64,000 bases of DNA from Lichenostomus cassidix (lineage: Eukaryota > Chordata > Aves > Passeriformes > Meliphagidae): positions 108,552,443-108,616,442 of the forward strand of contig CM039182.1 in the NCBI GenBank assembly GCA_008360975.2. The letters run 5' to 3'. Shown one piece after another: positions 26,501 through 35,500 of the stretch (its first letter is position 1; the number at the start of each line of letters is the position of its first letter). Both the position numbers and the translations under genes were made by a program. Under the pieces are notes generated by a model. That model did not search any database. It saw nothing but the letters and a program-made list of their open reading frames with translations, and had not been told where the DNA came from.

Positions 26501-29500
26501 AATAATAAAACAGATGTGTTAGTTTAAAGTGAGTGCAGCCAAGCCAGTAAGAATTGTGTGTCATTGAATCTCCTTTGTAACACAGTACTAAAGTTAGGTT
26601 CTGTTGCCACTGTGACTTTTAAGATGGCTCTAAGGTCAAGAATAATGATGTACTAGGTCACCAGAGTAATGTTTTTAATAATGAGATAATATGAATATAA
26701 TGTTTTACCAAGAGTCTAAGATATCCCATGTATGTATTACTGGATATATGACCACGTGTAGTTCATTAATTCAGCTGTACACTGATGCTGTGAAGAGAGA
26801 AAATAATGCATTCAAGGGTTTTATTTCAAGCCCCCTTTTCCAAGAAGAACTCTCTCATCCATCACGTCATATCCACACCAAATCACGAGAGTATTAAAAA
26901 ACCTGCCTGAAAGGTTACTTGATTTTAATCAACAAAGAGCACTACCTTGCTTGGATTCTTACACAAGCACACAATTCCATAGGAATGCTAACTACAAACT
27001 GCCCTGCTACTGCTGAGGGGCAATCTCACTGCTCCCTACAGCCTCCTGAGGAGGGGAAATAGAGAGAATGATGCTAATCTCTTTTCCCTGGTATCAAGAG
27101 ACAGGACATGTGGGAATGGCTCAAAGTTGTGCCAGGGAGATTCAGAAGGAACATTAGGAAGCATTAGGACATTAGGAAGCATTTCTTTACTGAGAAGGTG
27201 GTGAAACACTGCAACAGACCTCCTAGGGAGATGGTCCACTCCGCAAGCCAAGTTAAGAGGCATTTGGACAATGCCCTTAATAATATTTTAACTTCTGGTC
27301 ACCCTTACGTGGTCAGGCAGCTGGACTAGATGATCCCTGAAGGTCCCTTACAGCTGAGCTATTCTAAAACTGACTTGCCTCTATCTAATAGAGAACACAT
27401 CAAGGGAGACCTAGCAAAACAGACTTGGAATACAGGGTTACAGGCAGCTGAATGATCTCATCTCTAAGGCCTTGCCCACTCCTCCCTTCCTTGACATTGC
27501 TCCCACATATTCTTCTTCTGGCCTTCCTACTCCTACTTGTTTACCTTGCTCCAACTCCAGTAAGTGTCAGACCTTTCTATGAGTCTCTTAAACTCACTGA
27601 TGGAGAAGAAAAAACGCTGAACTTTTTTTGCTGTTAGTTTTCTACCACATTAGGAAGTCAGAGTGAAGCACAGAGGACTCTGACAAGCTTCAGTGGGAAC
27701 ACATCCCCCCTCTGGCAGCCATGTGCTGTTGAATCACTTCCTATGTTACATGAAAATGTATTTCTGGCTGCAGCACCACGAGCAGCTGAGCTAACCAAAC
27801 AGCTTCCCACCCCACTTCCTCCCTATTGAAACCATCCTCTCAAGGAATACCCAGCAAGGACAAAGAGGATATTTAATTCCTTTGATCTTGGGATGAGGTA
27901 ACTACACTGAAGTAATGAAATTAGGAAAGGGAAGTCACTGACTGTGATACGGAATTTTGATATGGAATCTAATTGAAATCCCGGGATGAGCTCATGGATA
28001 ATGACCTGTGCATAGCCACACCAGTGACAAGAGCACCAGAACTCAGCATGCACAAAGCTGGATTGGAAGCTATGTTTTAGAAGTACTTCAGAAAACATTC
28101 CTCCATCACCATGAGCTTGTCTAAATATACACTGTGTTCCAGTTTCAGATAACAGTAATTCTACTATCATACTGTGTGCTGAGTCAAATGCAAGAAGTTC
28201 TGGTTAGAAACATACAGGAACAAGAATACATCTCATGCAGTCATTTAAAATGACACATCAATTACCTTCATTGAGAGATCAACCACTGACAGATATATTT
28301 ACCTCATATATGTCACTCATCCACATTGTTATACTTTGAAAACTCTTCAGATTTGTGATGTCATATACGAGAACAAAGCCTTGTGCACCACGGAAATAGC
28401 TGGTACTAAGTGTATGGAATCGTTCCTGGCCAGCAGTATCCCTGAAGGAAATTGCAACAATCACACACACACAAACAAACAAACAAACAAAAAAGAGATG
28501 ATCAAACAGCAGAATCCCCAAGAAAGAATCCTTTACTTTAAGGAATATTGCCCAAATTTTAAATTATGTACTCTAACATGAAAAGAACAAGAAAAAATAC
28601 AGATGAGAGAAAATCTGGGTGCCAGCTATAGCAGTATAAGAAATACACTGGAAATTTATCCTGAATAATACAGCCCTACTAGGAAAGCCAAGCCAGTGGC
28701 TGAAATCTGAGAGTAATGTCAAGCCCACCATTCCTTCTTTATATACATAATAATTAGGATCAGTACAACTCAGGTGATTAAAAAAAAACCAAACATCAGA
28801 TGACATCCCCATATTCTGACAACCCCTTTGTAAACTGTCACACACACAGCAAGCTGGTTTAGATGGAAGACAGGTTTTATGAAAAAAAACCCATAAAATA
28901 CATGGACACAGAGATTCCTACACATAACAGAATGGTGTGCCAAAACCTGAGGAAATGAACACAAATAGAGTCCCTCAATCTGCTTCAGATGTTGGCTGCA
29001 AAGTATCACACCTGAAATGTTTCTACACTAATACACCAAGCAAGAAGAACAAAGGAGACAAGCTCCAAGCTTTGGCCCACTCCCAGAGACTTGAATCACT
29101 GGCATAAGTGAAACTGCTGGGAAATAAGATAAGTAAGGAAGGTGTATGCCTAGTGGAAGCAAAGTCAGGTGACATGGGAAGAATACAGAGGTGCTGCCTC
29201 CCACTGCAGGGCAAAAATTTGTGCAGCCAAAGCTCAACTGGAGCTGAAGCTGCCAGAAATGTGGGAGACAACAAAAAGTTTTTTCAAATATATGAATGGC
29301 AAAAGGCAGTGTAGAAATAACATTGTCCTGTTAGAAGATGAAGATGGTCACCTCACCAACAGGGACATGGACAAGGCAGAGCTGTTTAACAACTTCTTTG
29401 CCTCTGTTTTCAACACAGATGGCAGACCAAAGGGGTCTCAGCACCCTGAGCCGGAGGATCATGACTGTGAGAATGATCAAATCCCAGTCGACCCTGAAAT

Positions 29501-32500
29501 TGTGTGGGATCTGCTTCTCTAGCTGGATCCCTACAACTCGATGAGACCTGACTGGATTCATCTGAAAATTCTCAAAAAGCGGGCTGATGTCATTGCAAAG
29601 CCTCTCTCAGTTTTTGAGCAGTCTTGGGAGTCCCAGCTGACTGGAAGCTGGGTAAAGTGGTCACAATTTTTCAAGAAGGGCAAGACCCTGGAAATTACAG
29701 GCCTGTAAGTCTTACTTCAGTGTCCAGTAAAACAATGAAAAATATGATTCTGGGAGATACTGAGAAACACCTGGAAGACAACACAATCATTGGTCACAGC
29801 TGGAACAGCTTCATGAGGGCAAAGTGCTGCTTGTTGAACCTGATTTCCTTCTAAAACACAGTAATTCACCTAGTTGATTTAGGAAAGCCAACAGGTAAGA
29901 TCTCGTTGAACTTCAGCAAAGCTTTTGATACTGTCTCTCACAGTACCTTCCAGACAAAATGTCCAGCACACAGTCAGATAACTGTATAAGGCGATGGGTG
30001 AGCAACTGGCTCACAGGTCAGGCAACAAAGGGTTACAGTGAATGGGGTGATACCAGGCTGGTGTTCAGTCACTAGTGAGGTTCCACAGAGCTCCATGCTC
30101 AGCCCTGTGCTCTTCAACATCTTCATTAACCACCTAGATGCAGGACTGGAAGGGATACTAAGTAAGTTGGCCAAAGACAGTAAATTGGGAACAGCTTTTG
30201 ACTCCCTCCAGAGCAGAGAGACCTTGATAAATCAGAGGACTGGGCAATCACTTGCTTGAAGTTTAACAACAGTGAAAGCTGGATTCTGCACCTGGGACAG
30301 GGCAATCCTGGTTGTGTGCACAGACTGGGGAATGAGATGCTGGAAAGCAGAGATGCAGAAAGGGACCTGGGTGTCCTGGTCAATGGCAAGTTGAATGTGA
30401 GTCAGCAGTGCCCTGGCAGCCAGGAGGGCCAACCCTGTCCTGGGGGCATCAGGCACAGAATTGCCAGCTGGGCAAGGGAGGGGATTGTCCTGCTCTGCTC
30501 TGCACTGGGGCAGAGGGCTCACCTTGAGTGCTGGGGGCAGTTTTGGGCACCACAATATAAAAAAGACATTGAGGTCTTAGCGATCATCCAAAGGAGGGCC
30601 ATGAGAATAGGGGAAGCAATACAGGGAGTGGCTGAGGTCACTTGGTTTGTTCAGTCTGGAGAAGAGGAGACTGAAGGGAGACCTCATTGCAATCTGCAAC
30701 TTCCTCACAAGGGGAAGTAGAGGGGCAGACACTGATCTCTTCGCTCCCATGATCAGTGACAGGACTTGAGGATGGCCTGAAGCTAGTCGGGGCCACGCAG
30801 GCTGGATATCAGGAAAAGGTTTTTCACCCAGAGGGTGGCTGGGCACTGGAACAGGCCCCACAGGGAAGTGGTCACAGCACCAAGCCTGACAGAGCTCAAG
30901 AAGCATTTGGACAACGCTCTCAGGCACACGGTGTGATTTTTGGTGTCCTGTGCAAGGCCAGAAGTTAGACTCAATGATCCTGATGGGTTGCTTCCAATTC
31001 AGCATATTCTATGATTGTATGAATTATGCCTTAAAGAAAGCTGTAAACATGCCTCTAATACTTTTGTATTAAAGCCTGAGATGGAGTAACTGCAGATCCA
31101 GTACTGGTCAGATAATTCACATACAGATTTACTCCTTGAGAAGTTAAACACTGGTAAATAGATATAATCTTCAGTATTAGATGCCTGGAGAGCCGGCTGT
31201 CAGAAGCCCTACACACCCTTTAGAAAAAATTCCAAACCAAAAAATAGTGTATGCTCCCAAAGATTCATCTTCTCTAAAGTAACTTCTCTTGGTGACCCTT
31301 TTGAACATACATTTGGTGGGTAATGAAATATAACATCATCTTGCTTTGTCACTTCCATCGATACAATATTTCCTATACAAATAAATACACCCCATTTGGA
31401 TCACAGATCTACATTTGCTTGTATGCTGCAAGTTTTATTGTTAAAGCAACACACTGAGAACCCTCTTTTTAACTTACGTTAGCTGCTGCAAAAAATGTAC
31501 TCTTCTAGGCTAAATTCAAATTTTAAAATTACCTAGTAGGAACACCTGCACATTACCAAGACACACAATTAAAAGTTGATGAGATATTTCATGTCATAAT
31601 GCAATTTAGTTGGCTTTCTTTTGTGATACTAATTAAAACTTACCATATTTGAAGTTTCACTCTTGTATCATTAAACATTACTGTCTTTACTTTAAAATCA
31701 ATGCCTAGAAGAAAAAAAGAAAATCTGTTACATTTCTTATAATAAAATGGATTCCCTTTGAAGATGGTTTCTCAGCTCTAGTTATCACGCAATTTCAAAC
31801 AGAAAGTGAAAAGGAACAATACCATAGAAAGAATAACTAGCCAACCATATACATTCAAAATGGAAGTTGTAAAAGGAAATTATTCTGTGCTGAAAGCAAC
31901 TATGTGCCAATACATTGCACAAATACAATTCAAAGCAATGCCAATACCAAGCAAAGAAGGGACAGGTCAAAGCAAAGGTGCAGATACTCTGAAACTACAA
32001 GTATTACTATGGATTGGCAAGGGACATGACAGCAGTTTCATGGCCTATGCACATATTGGTACATTGTGCAAATATATTGGTGGTTTTCAAGAGCATGGCA
32101 GCTATGAATGGAAAGGTAAAAATGCTTACGAAGCTCTCACATGTGCAACACCATTTTTCTGTCCTTACTTCCAAATCCCTAAAAAAACTATCCAGGGTTA
32201 CATGAGCAGAAATAGGAACTGGCTGTACTCATTAAATGCAAAGACAAACATACATGGGATTTAATTCAAAATGAAGAGGATTGGCTCTACAGCCTAAACC
32301 AGATCCAGAAAGCCAATGCTAAAAGCAAGATTTAACACTTAAAATCAGTGCAGAATGTTGTCTCTACACATACTACAGATCCTTCCTCAAAGATATTTTC
32401 CTTATGATTTATAGTGTTTTCCCTTATTAAGTCATTAAATTAGAACTCCAAATGTGTTAGATGATACCTAGATTTATGAGCTGTTGAAGTTCCAATATTA

Positions 32501-35500
32501 AAATTAGAACCTGCTAGCTATGAACTGCTATCTTAGAGTGACATATTTTCGCAGAGTAAACAATGGTTTCCCCTATTACTTCATTGCTGAAGTTTGAAAT
32601 ACCAGTTGACAATTTCTCTGATTGCTGTTTTTCCCCCAATGAAAAGCAATTAGGCTCTTTTTGTCAATTATATTACGAGAAGTTAAGGTAACATTGTGAC
32701 AGCTAATAATACTGTGTGGTCAAAATTCCATAAAATCAAACTATAGCTACTTAAAAGGACAGTGGCTTTTCACCTGTAGTAATGCCATTTGAAAGAACCA
32801 GATAGATTGAAAAATCACAAAAGTTATAAGTTAATACCACTGTACTGATTTCTGTAAGAATGTGCAAGTCAAGTTACTTTATCAAAAAAAAAGCACCCAT
32901 GGCAGCAAAGCAAAAACGCAACAGAGGAAATGCTCCCTTCCTTTGTACTGACAGATGTATTGTGCACAAAATTTTGGCAGGTACACTCTCACATGCATGC
33001 ACCCACATGCCCTCTCAATGCTATTAACATTTTTTCTGTGTATGTGGTAAGGGAATTGAGGTGGATTAAAAAAATTATTATGATAATCATGTCCTTCACT
33101 TGATGAATTTTCATTGAAGCTTCAATGAAAAGGAAAGATGAAATAATATAATTGGTATCTGTAATTAATATTACACAAGCTTCCTTGATGGAATTAATAA
33201 TGTCAGAAGGAAATGTAATTTAAGTAAAATTTGCTCATGTAAGGTGAAATTCCAACGTGATGGAAAACATTTGCTCCGGAAATTCACATGGTTTTGTTTA
33301 ATTATCTGTATCATTTTCTACAACTGATGTTGGAGCAGTTGAGAGGGACAGTATACACTGGGAGGTTGGAACGTCACTTTCAAATGGTGCATTGGGAATA
33401 CAGCAAAAAATTATAAGGCAGACAGGGATTCCCAGAACTATAGGAAAAGTTCTTAGTTGACATACATTTTAATAATAAATTACTATAAGCTTTTAAAAAA
33501 ATTTATTTATAAAAAGGGAAGCAGAGTGCTGAATCAGACTAAAACTTAATCTAAATTAAAATCAGGCATATTGACTTCTTAAGTCAACTTCAAAATTTAT
33601 TGACCTAAAAGGTCAATGAATGTTAGTGAAAAACAGAAGTCAATATGTTCTGCATGCATGAATTGTTCATGTCTTTATATGAAATTTCCAGCAAACTTAG
33701 CAAATTGGAAAGACAGAAAAGAAAAATGAGATACACAATGCCAAGGACAGCTCACGGATTTCAGATGCTTTTAGGTCTACCTGGTATACAACATGATCAA
33801 CAAAACAAAGCAAGCATTGATTACAGATCTTGAGATAAATGTTATTGGAATGCAACAGCATGTACTTGCTTCTTTTAAGCTGTCAAATAAAACAAAGAAG
33901 GGGGATGAATGGTGCAAGTTCAAATTCTGGTTGTTATTTCCAACTTTTACAGCAATTAAATTAATTTCTTTTCTTCATATTTAGAAGAGTAAATAATGCC
34001 CATATTAGGACTGAAGCACCTTAAAGACAATTAGGACTAAAAAGCATAAAAATAGTCAGCCACAGAGTAATTCAGCTGTGACATGCCCCTCTCTTCCCTG
34101 CCTATTAGCTCCTGCACCCAAACTGGCAAGCGCCCAGTGAGATGTGTGGGTTGAGTTTCCCCTGTTACTCTTACTCCTACTCCTACTCCTACCCTACTCC
34201 TACTCAACCCCTCCTAGCTGCTGCTGCATTACTTGCAGATTCTTTTCTGTATGTGTTAAGAAATGTCTGAAGCAGAGTGGTATCTGAGCAGTCAAAAGTA
34301 CTGATAATTCCTGTTTTGCTACGAGAAGCAACTCATGGGATAGGACGGTTTGTTAAGAGAGAAAGAGTGACAAAAAAATCGTAATACAGCAAAATAACCT
34401 CACAGCCTGTGAGATCACAATTCTGTTCACTGGTGTAGAAGCAGGGTTTTTTTTGTTCATAAACCTTCTCTATGACTTTATATGCAATGCCATTGCTTAA
34501 ACAAAAACATTTATTCTTTATTGTCTATTCATAATACAATGCATTCGCCTTATGATGCGTATAAGTTTAATTAGAAAACTATAGCTGCTTATAATTTATC
34601 CAAACTGTGCAATTGAAGAGGAGGAAGGGCACCCAGCCTTGAGTGTTTAAGTGCTGCATTAAAAGCTTTCAATGAAAATTTACTGTGGATATATTTTTTG
34701 CATTTTCTCATAAAATACATAATTTTAGAAAAGATCACTACAACTGAAGCCTACTACAAAATGCTCATTTGGCTTTTCCCCCCTGCAATAACACTGGGAT
34801 TTTTCCTAGTAACACAAATCTGTGATTCATGGTGATAAATAAATGAGACTTTTGACAACCTTTTAACTTCTTTGCACGACCCTTTGCAACCAAGGAAGGT
34901 GATGGCACATGATTTTGTCAAGAAACTCAGAAAGCTGCAAGACTGCACAGCTGGGATAATCTTCCTCCAACTCAAATCATCATTTCACCAGGACAGGTAA
35001 GGTAAAAAATCAGCTAACAGCAGATGAGCATTTAATTGGCTGTACAACAGAAAGGGATCATTTGACTGAACTTGTTTGAAACAGACATCCAGACAAAAAG
35101 TTATTTGTTTTGATGGTGTCAGCAATGAGGGCGAAGATATCACAAACTGAGAAAACAATGTGTTTCTTCTTCCTTTACACCACTAGGAGCCACAGTCTCT
35201 AAGGCATCCTCTCCCATTGCAGCTGACTCCATGAAGAAGGAACCTTGCACCTCCAACATTACTCTTTTGGAAGACACCACTCATAATCCCATTTGTTTTC
35301 AAAGTCTAAGCTCTAATACACCTGGTAAAATGGATTTAAATGGAACACAGTATTTCAGAAACAACTTTAAAAACACATTTGGGTAACAAAGACCATGTTT
35401 GGATTATGCATTTACATTTCAGATAAACATTTTTTTAAAAAGTTTTTAAATGTCTCAAAAATAGGTGCCAGTAAGAAAACTAAGGAGATTAATCTTAGTC

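Larger units (their letters stand above)
20078..28302 (-). other. Rab intron 3 (8.2 kb)
   Basis: It contains CR1 fragments at 24485-24700 and 27005-27375, an interrupted tetranucleotide repeat at 26239-26340, and poly-T at 22972-22988. A GC-richer patch at about 22600-22860 is unassigned. No further exon was found. Confidence 0.6.
28442..31643 (-). other. Rab intron 2 (3.2 kb)
   Basis: Most of this intron is one CR1 copy (29035-31022) inserted opposite to the Rab gene. About 0.6 kb of unique-looking DNA remains on each side. Confidence 0.7.

Noticed and set aside
30256..30720. 154-codon open frame that could look like a host gene
   Set aside because: Its sequence ([18 protein letters not shown]) is the CR1 reverse-transcriptase C-terminal region, part of the broken LINE.
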